Shown here piece after piece: positions 23,909-32,814 of a stretch of 64,000 nt of DNA; position 1 is the stretch's first letter; each line of letters opens with the position of its first letter. The notes under the pieces are model-generated. The model searched no databases, had not been told where the DNA came from, and saw nothing but the letters and a program-made list of their open reading frames with translations. Position numbers and translations under genes: made by a program. The DNA is from Clostridia bacterium (GTDB lineage: Bacteria; Bacillota; Clostridia; Oscillospirales; CAG-272): assembly GCA_017462035.1 (NCBI GenBank), contig JAFTRY010000031.1, positions 62,001 to 126,000 of the forward strand. The letters run 5' to 3'.

Positions 23909-24997
23909 ATGCCCATGAAGCATGAAACTCTCGTGGAGGGGAGTGTCGGGACTTCCCGATGGGAGCTGTTTGCCGCGGCAAACAGCGGAAAAGGCTTTTA
24001 TAGCTATTATCCCCAGGTGTTTGAACGGGATGAAATCGACAAGAGATACTTAATCAAGGGAGGTCCCGGCACAGGAAAGAGCAGTTTTCTGCGCGAGGTG
24101 GCGAAGCGCGCGGAGGAAAAAGGCGCGGCGGTGGAATATTACCGATGTTCCTCGGATCCCGATTCCCTGGACGGGGTGATCTTGAACAGGAGAATTGCCC
24201 TGCTGGATGCCACCGCCCCCCACGCGGTGGAACCCTCTTTGCCGGGAACTCGGGATGAGATCGTAAACCTGGGGGATTTTTGGGATTCCCGTATGCTGGA
24301 GGAAAGGCGAAACGATATTTCTGCCTACTCGGCTCTCAAGGGCAATTGCTACCGGAAGGCGTACCGATTTCTTTCGGCTGCCATGGAGGTAAGTGAGGGG
24401 AATCGAGAAATGGTGGAGCCCTATATTCGATGGGAGAAGATGCGGAGAGCTGTAAAGCGGCTCATGCGGAGTGTTCCTGCGGGAAGGGAATTTCAAGTGA
24501 TTCCCGGGCTCATGGATTCCCTGGGAATGAAGGGGGAGGTGCGCTTGCCCACCTATGAGGAGCAGGCGGAGACTCTCTACGTATTGGAGGATTCCTTCGG
24601 GATCGCAAGTGCTTTTTTATCCATGGTGATCGGAGAGGCTGAGAACAAAAAGGTAAGCCTTCGGGTCTCCTATCAGCCCCTTTGTCCGACGCTTCCAAAC
24701 GGTGTGCTGTTGGAGGAGTCCGGGATTGCCTTTGTGCTTGAGAGTGCTGATCGGGAACCGACAGGACACGTCAATATGAAACGCTTCTTGGATCAGGAAG
24801 GTGTCCGTCAGATTCGGGGGGAGTACCGAAGAAATCTTCGGCTGGCTGAGGGATTGCTTCAGGCGGCAACCGATTCTCTCGCGGACGCGGGACAGTACCA
24901 TTTCGAGTTGGAAAAAATCTACGTCGCCTGTATGGATTTTCGGGCGGAACAAAAATTTATCCGCTCCTTCTGTCAAAAGCTCCTGGAAATACTTTGA
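23909..24997 (+). CDS. P-loop ATPase of the PRK06851 type
   Basis: 362 residues. Walker A is IKGGPGTGKSSFLREV near residue 50, followed by VEYYRCSSDPDSLDGVI, DATAPHAVEPSLPGTRDEIVNLGDFWD and a helical middle, a pattern seen in a conserved Firmicute ATPase family of unknown function. A second nucleotide-binding half appears degenerate. It starts 70 bases after spoIIIAH and may be read with the sporulation operon, but its role is not established. Confidence 0.75.
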   Translation: MPMKHETLVEGSVGTSRWELFAAANSGKGFYSYYPQVFERDEIDKRYLIKGGPGTGKSSFLREVAKRAEEKGAAVEYYRCSSDPDSLDGVILNRRIALLDATAPHAVEPSLPGTRDEIVNLGDFWDSRMLEERRNDISAYSALKGNCYRKAYRFLSAAMEVSEGNREMVEPYIRWEKMRRAVKRLMRSVPAGREFQVIPGLMDSLGMKGEVRLPTYEEQAETLYVLEDSFGIASAFLSMVIGEAENKKVSLRVSYQPLCPTLPNGVLLEESGIAFVLESADREPTGHVNMKRFLDQEGVRQIRGEYRRNLRLAEGLLQAATDSLADAGQYHFELEKIYVACMDFRAEQKFIRSFCQKLLEIL

Positions 24998-25003
24998 CAG
25001 GCG

Positions 25004-25241
25004 CAAGAAAAAACAGGCTGCTTCATTTAGATGCAGAAGTTACATTTTTGCTCTCTGTCGTACTTTTGTACGGCAGAGAGCAAAAATGCGGCTGACAAAA
25101 CACACGTGGATATAGATATTTATAAGAATATCTATCTCAAAAGGCGATTGATCAATCTTTTTGATCGACAACCGCCTTTTTGTTTTATGATTGGTTCGTG
25201 TGTTTTTGATCTGCGCTAAATGAAGCAGCCTGTTTTTCTTG
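25004..25241. repeat. Multi-branched nested inverted repeat between convergent genes
   Basis: Outer arms 25004-25030 and 25216-25241 pair over 26 bp with one bulge, extended by GCAGA/TCTGC. Inside lie hairpin A (25045-25063 with 25068-25086, 19 bp, TTTT loop), then a second closing stem AAAACACACG/CGTGTGTTTT (25097-25106 with 25197-25206) that encloses hairpin B (25112-25120 with 25127-25135) and hairpin C (25139-25146 with 25173-25180, plus an inner GATCAA/TTGATC). No reading frame. Fills almost the whole gap between two convergent stops. Could act as a bidirectional terminator, but is much more elaborate than one needs to be. Confidence 0.85.
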
Positions 25242-25243
25242 GA

Positions 25244-26182
25244 TCATTGTCTTTCGATGATGGCTATTATCATGCGTTTTGCTTGCTCTATGTCGGTGTG
25301 TACCCGCTCCGAAAGCTTCTCTACCGAGTCAAAGCGTTCCTCGGGACGAAGGAAGGAAAGAAATTCCACCGTCGCTTCCTGTCCGTATAGATTGCCGTTA
25401 AAATCAAATAAATGGGTTTCAGCGAAGACCTCCTCCCCTCCGACGGTGGGGCGGATGCCTACGTTGCTGATTCCAAACAGAGGCTCAGGATGGGAGGAAA
25501 GAGTGACGCGGGTCACGTAAACGCCCCGCTTCGGGATCACCATCCCGCCTGGGAAGCGTTGGTTCATCGTGGGGAAGCCCAAGCGGCGCGCCAGCTTTTG
25601 CCCGTCGATCACCGGGGCACAGAGGGAGAAAGGGTTGCCCAAGAGGGTGGACGCGTCGCTCATTCGTCCCTCTTGGATGGCGTGGCGGATGGCGGAGGAG
25701 CTGACTGAAACACCGTTTACCTTTACGTCCGGGAGAACGGTCAAGCCAATATGGGCTCTCTCGCAGAGGGTGCTTAGAAGTGCTACGTCTCCCTGTCCCT
25801 CGGCACCGAAGGAATAATTATAGCCGCATACCAGGTGGAGGGCGGACAGGCGGTCCTTAAGGATCTGAAAAAAGAATTCCTCAGCGGGCATGGTCCGTAT
25901 TTTGTCATCAAAGGGAGGGCACAGCATGATGTCCACACCCAAATGCGCAAGGGCGTTCTGTTTGGATACGGGATCGGTAATGGTTGCCACGGAGCCGGGA
26001 AAAAGAAAATTCCTGGGTGGTTCAGAAAAGGTCCAGACGGCACAATCACAGCCAAGTAGGTCGGCTTGGCTTCTGGCACTTTGGATAACCGCTTGGTGCC
26101 CCCTGTGGACCCCGTCAAAGAATCCGAGCGCTATCACGGTAGGCGCGGGGGCGATATATTCAAGAGAGGACGAGATACGCAT
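25244..26182 (-). CDS. ribF: Bifunctional riboflavin kinase / FAD synthetase
   Basis: Makes FMN from riboflavin and then FAD. 312 residues from the ATG after AAAGGAG (a longer frame upstream lacks a site). The N-terminal nucleotidyltransferase has ALGFFDGVHRGHQAVI with the HxGH-type motif near residue 20 and GYNYSFGAEGQGD; the isomotif SSSAIRHAIQEGRM follows. The C-terminal kinase domain starts near residue 185 (ARRLGFPTMNQ, RGVYVTRV, GISNVGIRPTVGG, ETHLFDFNGNLYG). Complete and ordinary in length. Confidence 0.93.
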   Translation of the reverse strand: MRISSSLEYIAPAPTVIALGFFDGVHRGHQAVIQSARSQADLLGCDCAVWTFSEPPRNFLFPGSVATITDPVSKQNALAHLGVDIMLCPPFDDKIRTMPAEEFFFQILKDRLSALHLVCGYNYSFGAEGQGDVALLSTLCERAHIGLTVLPDVKVNGVSVSSSAIRHAIQEGRMSDASTLLGNPFSLCAPVIDGQKLARRLGFPTMNQRFPGGMVIPKRGVYVTRVTLSSHPEPLFGISNVGIRPTVGGEEVFAETHLFDFNGNLYGQEATVEFLSFLRPEERFDSVEKLSERVHTDIEQAKRMIIAIIERQ

Positions 26183-26301
26183 GGGGAGCTCCTTTCCTGC
26201 CAAGCGTTTGTCCGCTTTGGCGTATGATACATTATTATACACGACGGAAGGGGATTTGTCAAGAAAGGATGACCGATCGGTAAGAATTTTGTTTTGGACG
26301 G

Positions 26302-26330
26302 TTGATTTCTTCCCGAAAATATGTTACAAT
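26302..26330 (+). promoter_or_regulatory. Sigma-A promoter of the HD-deoD-deoB-cdd run
   Basis: -35 TTGATT, 17-bp spacer, -10 TACAAT, 38 bases before the HD-protein ATG. Confidence 0.7.
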
Positions 26331-26368
26331 TACTGTGTATGAAATCTGCGGAAAAGGAAACTGTAATT

Positions 26369-26962
26369 ATGACCAATCAGGAAAAATTCAAGGAGATCTA
26401 TCGGGCGTGTATTCAGAGGGAGGGCTCGGAAGCGTTTTTGGAGTATCTCACCGAAAAGACCGACTTTTTTACGGCTCCCGCCAGTACCCGTTTTCACGGT
26501 GCCTATGAGGGGGGGCTTTTGGAGCACAGTTTGAACGTGTACGAATGTCTGAGCGATTTTGTAAAGCGCCCTCGGTTTCGTGACACGTACGGCTTTACCT
26601 TTACGGAGGAATCCATTGCCATTGTGTCTCTGCTCCACGATATTTGTAAAACGAATTTCTACAAGACCGAGATGAGGAACGTGAAGAAAAACGGAGTCTG
26701 GGAAAGTGTGCCCTACTATACCATCGAGGACACACTGCCCTATGGGCACGGAGAAAAATCGGTGTACATTCTCTCCGGCTTTATGCGCCTGACGAGAGAA
26801 GAGGCGTTTGCCATTCGCTATCACATGGGCTTTTCCGGACCCGAGGACGCGAACCAGGTGGGACGGGCGTTAGAAATGTTCCCCTTGGCGTTTGCTTTGT
26901 GCGTTGCCGATATGGAGGCATCTTATTACATGGAGGGAAGCAACGCTCCCAAAAAATCGTGA
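26369..26962 (+). CDS. HD-domain hydrolase
   Basis: 197 residues from the ATG that follows AAAAGGA; an upstream in-frame TTG overlaps the promoter and is discarded. HD-superfamily metal motifs: the first His in GGLLEHSLNVYE near residue 52, HD in SLLHDICKTNFYK near residue 90, and later histidines in YGHGEKS and RYHMGF with a final CVADMEASYY. Such proteins hydrolyse phosphates of nucleotides or nucleic acids. First gene of a nucleoside-salvage run, so a nucleotide substrate is plausible. Confidence 0.82.
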   Translation: MTNQEKFKEIYRACIQREGSEAFLEYLTEKTDFFTAPASTRFHGAYEGGLLEHSLNVYECLSDFVKRPRFRDTYGFTFTEESIAIVSLLHDICKTNFYKTEMRNVKKNGVWESVPYYTIEDTLPYGHGEKSVYILSGFMRLTREEAFAIRYHMGFSGPEDANQVGRALEMFPLAFALCVADMEASYYMEGSNAPKKS

Positions 26963-26996
26963 ACCGGTTACGAGAAATCGGTGAAAGGAGAACCTT

Positions 26997-27725
26997 ATGT
27001 CTGTGCCTTATCCTACTCCTCATATTCAAGCCACCCCCGAGCAGATCGCTAAGACCGTGCTGATGCCCGGAGATCCCCTACGGTCAGAATTCGTGGCAAA
27101 GACCTTTTTGGAAAAACCGGTGCTTTTTAATAACGTCCGGGGCGTTCAGGGCTATACGGGAACCTGGAAGGGAACACCCGTTTCGGTGATGGCAAGTGGT
27201 ATGGGGATGCCCTCCATCGGTATTTACAGCTATGAGCTGTTTCGTTTTTTCCAGGTGGATCGAATTCTGCGGATCGGATCCGCGGGGGCACTTTGCGAGA
27301 AAGTCCATCTGAGAGATCTGGTCTTTGGAATGGGTGCTTGCACCAATTCCGCCTACGGGAAGCAGTTTGGCTTGGGAGAGGGCTATGCCCCCATTGCTGA
27401 CTACGCCCTGTTGGAGGGCGCGGTTTCCTTAGCCCGTGAGCGAGGGCTTTCTTATCATGTAGGCAATCTCCTTTCCTCTGATACCTTTTACGATGACGAT
27501 GCCGAGAGAACCCTCCGCTGGCATAAAATGGGGGTCCTCGCGGTGGAAATGGAGGCGGCGGCACTCTATATGAACGCCGCCCGAGCAGGCAAGCAGGCAC
27601 TTGCCATCTGTACCGTTTCCGACTCCTTGGTAACGGGAGAGGCGACCTCGGCAACGGAACGCCAGGAGTCCTTTACCGATATGATGACCCTGGCGTTGGA
27701 TCTTGCTGTTGGCGATGGGACCTGA
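26997..27725 (+). CDS. deoD: Purine-nucleoside phosphorylase, DeoD type
   Basis: Splits purine (deoxy)ribonucleosides with phosphate into base and pentose 1-phosphate. 242 residues, hexameric-PNP family: VLMPGDPLRSEFVA near residue 20, the phosphate-site ILRIGSAGAL near residue 88, YHVGNLLSSDTFYDDD, and the nucleoside-site VEMEAAALYMNA; the catalytic Asp lies in CTVSDSLVTGE. Next gene is deoB, which handles the pentose 1-phosphate. Confidence 0.95.
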   Translation: MSVPYPTPHIQATPEQIAKTVLMPGDPLRSEFVAKTFLEKPVLFNNVRGVQGYTGTWKGTPVSVMASGMGMPSIGIYSYELFRFFQVDRILRIGSAGALCEKVHLRDLVFGMGACTNSAYGKQFGLGEGYAPIADYALLEGAVSLARERGLSYHVGNLLSSDTFYDDDAERTLRWHKMGVLAVEMEAAALYMNAARAGKQALAICTVSDSLVTGEATSATERQESFTDMMTLALDLAVGDGT

Positions 27726-27735
27726 GGGGGGATCC

Positions 27736-28905
27736 ATGAGAAAAAAACGGGTTTTTCTGATCGTTCTTGACAGCGTTGGGATCGGAGACGCTCCCGATGC
27801 CGAAGCCTTTGGAGACGTAGGCACTCACACGCTGCGCGGCGCGTATCGGACGGGACTTCTTGATATTCCGAACCTTCGGAGGCTTGGGCTGTGCCGTATT
27901 GACGGCTTGTCCTTTCTTGGAGAAGGCACCCCTTCCGTGGGCGCGGTGGCGCGTCTGAGAGAGGCTTCTCGTGGAAAGGATACTACCATCGGACACTGGG
28001 AGCTTGCGGGGCATATTTCCCAGGAGCCCCTACCCACGTTTCCGGAAGGCTTTCCTCGGGACTTTTTGGAGAAATTCTCACGGAGGGTCGGACGGGGATT
28101 TCTTTGCAACCGACCCTATTCGGGTACAAAGGTGATTTCCGACTACGGGGAGGAGCACCTGCGTACGGGGAAGCTGATCGTTTACACCTCGGCGGACAGC
28201 GTGTTCCAGATTGCCGCCCATGAGGACGCAGTACCCCTGGAGGAGCTTTATCGCATTTGCGAGACCGCCCGGGAAATGCTGACGGGCAAGCTGGGCGTGG
28301 GACGGGTCATTGCCCGCCCCTTTACGGGAAAGGCACCTCATTTTACCCGTACGGAGAACCGCCGTGACTACTCCCTAGAGCCGCCCCGCGGTTTGTTGCC
28401 CGAGAGGGTGCTTGAGAGCGGCATGGAGTCTGTCGCCGTGGGAAAGATCGGAGATATTTTTGCTGAACGGGGCTTTTCACGGATTCTTCGCACCCACTCC
28501 AACCAAGAGGGAATGGCGCGGACGGAGGAGCTGATGAGGGAGGACTTTTCGGGACTCTGCTTTGTAAACCTGGTGGACTTCGATATGCTTTGGGGGCACC
28601 GGAGAGATGCCGAGGCGTACGCGCGGGGATTATCGGAATTTGACATGTGGCTGGGAAGCCTTTTGCCCCTCCTTGGCAAGGAGGATCTTCTGATGATTAC
28701 CGCCGATCACGGCTGCGATCCCACCTTCCTTGCCACTACCGATCACACCAGAGAAGACGTACCTCTTATTGTTTACGCCCACGACCTGGCACCGACCAAT
28801 TTTGGTATCCGGGAGAGCTTTTCCTGCGTGGGTGCTACGGTGGAGTCGCTTTTGGGGCTGACCGTCTCTCACCCGGAGAGGGTGCTGCCCTTGAGAACCA
28901 TATAG
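27736..28905 (+). CDS. deoB: Phosphopentomutase
   Basis: Converts (deoxy)ribose 1-phosphate from deoD to the 5-phosphate. 389 residues from the ATG after GAGGGGG, 10 bases past deoD. Alkaline-phosphatase-fold features: FLIVLDSVGIGDAPDA with the metal Asp, the phosphorylated-Thr loop KDTTIGHWELAG, NLVDFDMLWGHRRD and the C-terminal metal site TADHGCDPT...TDHTRE. Confidence 0.95.
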   Translation: MRKKRVFLIVLDSVGIGDAPDAEAFGDVGTHTLRGAYRTGLLDIPNLRRLGLCRIDGLSFLGEGTPSVGAVARLREASRGKDTTIGHWELAGHISQEPLPTFPEGFPRDFLEKFSRRVGRGFLCNRPYSGTKVISDYGEEHLRTGKLIVYTSADSVFQIAAHEDAVPLEELYRICETAREMLTGKLGVGRVIARPFTGKAPHFTRTENRRDYSLEPPRGLLPERVLESGMESVAVGKIGDIFAERGFSRILRTHSNQEGMARTEELMREDFSGLCFVNLVDFDMLWGHRRDAEAYARGLSEFDMWLGSLLPLLGKEDLLMITADHGCDPTFLATTDHTREDVPLIVYAHDLAPTNFGIRESFSCVGATVESLLGLTVSHPERVLPLRTI

Positions 28906-28923
28906 AAGGAGAGGGAAATACTT

Positions 28924-29319
28924 TTGAAATACAAAGAACTGTTGACTCTCGCCGAGGAGGCGAGAGGGAGGGCTTATGCTCCCTATTCCGGCTTTACAGT
29001 GGGAGCCGCGCTCCTTTGCGGGGACGGTGAGGTGTTTATCGGATGTAATATCGAAAACGCCTCCTTCACACCTACCTGCTGTGCCGAACGGGTCGCCCTG
29101 TTTTCGGCGGTAGCGGCAGGAAAGAGAGACTTTTCCGCCATTGCCGTGGCGGGAGGGAAGGAGGGAAACTCCGCTCCTCTCTGTATGCCCTGCGGTGTTT
29201 GCCGACAGGCACTGAGTGAATTTTGCCCGGAGGTCCTTCCGGTCATTCTGGAGGGGGAGGACGGAGACGTTTGTTCCTTTACTCTCGGAGAGTTGCTCCC
29301 TCACAAATTTTCCCTGTGA
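28924..29319 (+). CDS. cdd: Cytidine deaminase
   Basis: Deaminates cytidine and deoxycytidine to uridine forms. 131 residues from a TTG start after AAGGAGAGGG. The zinc site is TCCAERVALFSAV (Cys and catalytic Glu) and PCGVCRQALSEFC; the N-terminal YAPYSGFTVGAAL is typical. Completes the nucleoside-salvage block. Confidence 0.94.
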   Translation: MKYKELLTLAEEARGRAYAPYSGFTVGAALLCGDGEVFIGCNIENASFTPTCCAERVALFSAVAAGKRDFSAIAVAGGKEGNSAPLCMPCGVCRQALSEFCPEVLPVILEGEDGDVCSFTLGELLPHKFSL

Positions 29320-29397
29320 GGGATCCGTCACCCGGGGGTGGAGGACGGTATCGTCCCACAATACGTAATAAATTAATGAAACATTCTTGGAGAAGCC

Positions 29398-30258
29398 ATG
29401 AAAAAAACTCTATCCAAAAAACAAAGAGAAGCACGCCGAAGAGCGTGGATCCTTGCCCGGTATATTTATCCCATCGTCATGGTGGTTTTGGTAGCGGTGA
29501 GTCTGTGTATTCCTTGTATGCGGTACACCACCGCCGATACCGGAACCAACGAAACCATGTCACAGTGGGAACTGATGTCTAATTCTTGGGAGCACTCCAG
29601 GCAGTATTTGTTTGGGAGCGCGGAACAGACCAGCTCCAATACTCTGTTTTGCCGAGCGGTGTTCGGGACGCTGATTGGATTCTTCGCACTGTTCCTGGTG
29701 GGATCTGTGGCGGCGGTTTGGTCCAGCGTAGGTGCCTTTTGCTATTTCCGTGATCCCGATGACAGAGGAACCGGAAGCATCCTGTATCTGACTCTATTTC
29801 CCAATCGTGTGGCGGTCTGCTTGCTTGTGGCACTGATTTTGCCCATGCTGACCTTTCCCAGGCTTCTCGTTTTCTTTTACGAGCGGTTTTTTCACTATTC
29901 CGTCTTGATGAACGTGACCTTTCCGGAGCCTCTTTGGATCGGAGGTGTTTTATATCTGCTGTTTCTTGTGGCGACTGTCGCTTTTGCCAAAAGAGAGCGA
30001 GCCATGGGAATGAGTCCTTATCCTAAAAAGAAGCCTCGCGGACTGCCCGCGGAAGAGCAGGCGGAGGATACAGGTTCCTATCAGCCGCAGTTCAGCAATG
30101 AATCGGAGCGTGTCTATTACGAGATGAATCAGCGAGCCAGAGAGGAGCAGGCGGAGCGGATCCGCCGATTGCTGGAAAAGACCGAGAGACCCTCGCCACA
30201 AGAGGACTCGGAACACACCAAAACGGACAGAAGTAGGAAAGAAGAACATGATACATAA
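29398..30258 (+). CDS. Membrane protein of unknown function
   Basis: 286 residues with a basic N-terminus, about four membrane helices (residues 22-43, 82-106, 137-158 and 178-196) and a charged, Gln/Glu/Arg-rich cytoplasmic C-terminal tail (200-286) that looks partly coiled coil (ERVYYEMNQRAREEQAERI). No family recognised. Its stop lies 11 bases inside the pcrA gene, so the two are coupled. Confidence 0.6.
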   Translation: MKKTLSKKQREARRRAWILARYIYPIVMVVLVAVSLCIPCMRYTTADTGTNETMSQWELMSNSWEHSRQYLFGSAEQTSSNTLFCRAVFGTLIGFFALFLVGSVAAVWSSVGAFCYFRDPDDRGTGSILYLTLFPNRVAVCLLVALILPMLTFPRLLVFFYERFFHYSVLMNVTFPEPLWIGGVLYLLFLVATVAFAKRERAMGMSPYPKKKPRGLPAEEQAEDTGSYQPQFSNESERVYYEMNQRAREEQAERIRRLLEKTERPSPQEDSEHTKTDRSRKEEHDT

Positions 30259-32686
30259 TCAATTGGAGAGCCGCTATTTGGCGGCAAAACGGGCATTGTT
30301 TGACCGCTGTTTTGAGTCGTTGAACGAGCGCCAAAGAGACGCGGTGTATACCACGGAGGGCTCCCTCCTGGTTCTTGCCGGTGCCGGGAGCGGAAAGACT
30401 ACGGTGCTGGTGCGTCGGATCGTCTTTCTGATTCGGTACGGCAACGCGTATTTCAGTGAGTACGTACCCTACGGAATCACCGAGGAACGGGTACGGGAGC
30501 TGGAGCGTGCCGCCGACCTTCCCGGGGAGGAGATCGAGGCGATTTTGCCTGAGTTCATTTCCTCTCCCTGTCCGCCCTGGCAGATCCTTGCCATTACCTT
30601 TACCAATAAGGCGGCAAACGAGATCAAAAACCGTCTGCGGGGCGCGCTTCCCGAGGAGGGAGCGGCGGACTCGGTCTGGGCGGGCACCTTTCACTCGATT
30701 TGTGTTCGTATTCTTCGCGCCTACGGGGACCGCCTCGGTTACGAGAAGGGCTTTACGATCTACGATGCCACCGATACGAAAAATGCCGTTACCGAGACCA
30801 TCAAGTCGCTCAATATAGATGAAAAGACCTTGCCTGTGAAGTCGGTGATCGCTGAGATCGGACGGGCAAAGGATGCTCTGCTTACTCCGGAGGAGTATGA
30901 GGAGGAGTTTGGCGGTAAGGATTACCGTCTGCGCCAGATCGCACGAGTATACCGGGGGTACCAGGATCGCTTGAAAAGCTCCAACGCCATGGATTTTGAC
31001 GATCTCATTATGCAGACCGTCCGTCTCTTGGAGGAGGACGGGGAGGTACGGGAGTACTACCAGAGGAAGTTCCGTTACGTGTCGGTAGACGAGTTCCAGG
31101 ATACCAACCTGGCTCAGCTCCGTCTGACCCTCCTTCTCTCACAGGGACATGGAAATATCATGGTGGTGGGCGATGACGACCAGAGTATTTATAAATTCCG
31201 AGGTGCCGTGATCGACAATATCCTTCACTTTGACAAGAAGCTAAAAAATACTAAGACCATTCGCTTGGAGCAGAATTACCGCTCCACCCAGGTGATCTTA
31301 GACGCGGCGAACGGCGTGATCTCTCACAACGTGGGTCGAAAAGGGAAGACACTTTGGACAAGCCGAGGAGGCGGGGAGCCCATTACCCTCCGAGTTTGCA
31401 ACGATCAAAATGAGGAGGCAAGAACGCTTGTGTCCGAGATCCAGGGCTTGGTGGCAAAGGGAAGCTACCGCTACCGCGACTGTGCCATTCTTTATCGCAC
31501 CAACGCCCAGTCCAACGTCATCGAGCGCACCTTTGCCAAGAGCGGGGTGCCCTATCGGATGCTGGGAGGACTTCGCTTTAATGACCGCAAGGAAATTCGG
31601 GATATCGTCGCTTACCTACAGTTTATTGCCAATCCCTCGGATAAGGAGCGGATGAGACGGATCATCAACGAACCCAATCGGAAGATCGGAAATGCCACCG
31701 TGGAGGGGGTCGAGATCATCGCGTTGGAGCAGAATTGCTCGGTGTATACGGTGATGCGCCATGCCGATTCCTATCCCGCACTGTCCCGCTCCGCCTCAAA
31801 GCTCAAGGCGTTTGCCGCTATGATCGGGGAATTGAGAGAGCTCTTAGAGACCGATATTTCTCTGGAGGCGTTGGTGAAGCAGGTGTTGGATCGGACGGGC
31901 TACCGTCAGATGCTCATTGACGGAGGCGAGGAAGAGAAGGAGCGTTTAGAAAACCTGGAGGAATTTCTTTCGGGTGTGATCGAGTACGAAAAGAACAACG
32001 AGGAGCCCACGCTTTTCGGATTTTTGGAGGAAAACGCCCTTGTGTCTGAAGTGGACAAGTACGATGAGGAGGCGGATGCCGTGGTGATGATGACCGTTCA
32101 CTCGGCAAAGGGCTTGGAATTTCCCGTGGTCTTCCTCCCCGGCATGGAGGACGGAATCTTCCCCGGTATGCAAAATATCCTGGGAAGTCCCGATGAAATG
32201 GAGGAGGAACGGCGGTTGGCGTATGTGGCGATCACTCGAGCCAAGGATCGACTCTGCTTTCTTCGGGCAAAGAACCGAATGCTTTACGGCAGAACCTCTT
32301 ATAATCCGGTCTCTCGGTTTGTGGAGGAGATCCCCGCCGAGCTCTTACGGGAGGAGCCGACGTATGGCTCCGCCCCTTCCGGATATGATCGGGGTCCGAG
32401 GACCTATTTTTCCGCCTCGCCTTCAGAAAGAACCCCTCTTGCCAAAGAGGACGGCGGCTTTACCCTGATGAAAAAGGTCGTTCCTAACGAAAAAAAGACG
32501 GTGACGCTTCGAGAGGGTGACCGAGTACTGCACTTGACCTTCGGGGAGGGTGAGATCCTCTCGGTTCGCCCCATGGGCTCTGACGTGCTCTATGAGGTGA
32601 TGTTTGACCGTGTGGGAACCAAGAAGCTGATGGGAAATTATGCCCGTCTAAAAAAGCTGACTCCTTCGGATGAGCTTCCGTTTTGA
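30248..32686 (+). CDS. pcrA: ATP-dependent DNA helicase PcrA/UvrD
   Basis: Superfamily 1 3'-5' helicase for repair and replication restart. 812 residues. Motif I LAGAGSGKTTVLVRR near residue 48, motif Ia ILAITFTNKAANEI, motif II VDEFQDTNLAQ, motif III VVGDDDQSIYKFRGA, motif IV LEQNYRST, motif V TVHSAKGLEFPVV and motif VI RRLAYVAITRAKDRL. Unusual is an insert of about 45 mostly acidic residues (YGNAYFSEYVPYGITEERV and onward) between motifs I and Ia. The C-terminus carries the LREGDRVLHLTFGEGEI tudor-like segment of PcrA. Confidence 0.95.
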   Translation: MIHNQLESRYLAAKRALFDRCFESLNERQRDAVYTTEGSLLVLAGAGSGKTTVLVRRIVFLIRYGNAYFSEYVPYGITEERVRELERAADLPGEEIEAILPEFISSPCPPWQILAITFTNKAANEIKNRLRGALPEEGAADSVWAGTFHSICVRILRAYGDRLGYEKGFTIYDATDTKNAVTETIKSLNIDEKTLPVKSVIAEIGRAKDALLTPEEYEEEFGGKDYRLRQIARVYRGYQDRLKSSNAMDFDDLIMQTVRLLEEDGEVREYYQRKFRYVSVDEFQDTNLAQLRLTLLLSQGHGNIMVVGDDDQSIYKFRGAVIDNILHFDKKLKNTKTIRLEQNYRSTQVILDAANGVISHNVGRKGKTLWTSRGGGEPITLRVCNDQNEEARTLVSEIQGLVAKGSYRYRDCAILYRTNAQSNVIERTFAKSGVPYRMLGGLRFNDRKEIRDIVAYLQFIANPSDKERMRRIINEPNRKIGNATVEGVEIIALEQNCSVYTVMRHADSYPALSRSASKLKAFAAMIGELRELLETDISLEALVKQVLDRTGYRQMLIDGGEEEKERLENLEEFLSGVIEYEKNNEEPTLFGFLEENALVSEVDKYDEEADAVVMMTVHSAKGLEFPVVFLPGMEDGIFPGMQNILGSPDEMEEERRLAYVAITRAKDRLCFLRAKNRMLYGRTSYNPVSRFVEEIPAELLREEPTYGSAPSGYDRGPRTYFSASPSERTPLAKEDGGFTLMKKVVPNEKKTVTLREGDRVLHLTFGEGEILSVRPMGSDVLYEVMFDRVGTKKLMGNYARLKKLTPSDELPF

Positions 32687-32730
32687 CATTTTTGCTAAAT
32701 CAAAACAAAGATATTTGGTGAAAAAGCGAA

Positions 32731-32759
32731 TTGAAAACTTAGAAAAAATCGTTTATAAT
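32731..32759 (+). promoter_or_regulatory. Promoter of exported MBL protein 1
   Basis: -35 TTGAAA, 17-bp spacer, -10 TATAAT. The bases before and over the -35 (TTTGGTGAAAAAGCGAA) resemble those before the other three MBL genes. Confidence 0.75.
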
Positions 32760-32814
32760 AGAGCGGATTTCGGAATTCTGACCGTAAATGATCAACCGAA
32801 GAAAGGAAACGATT

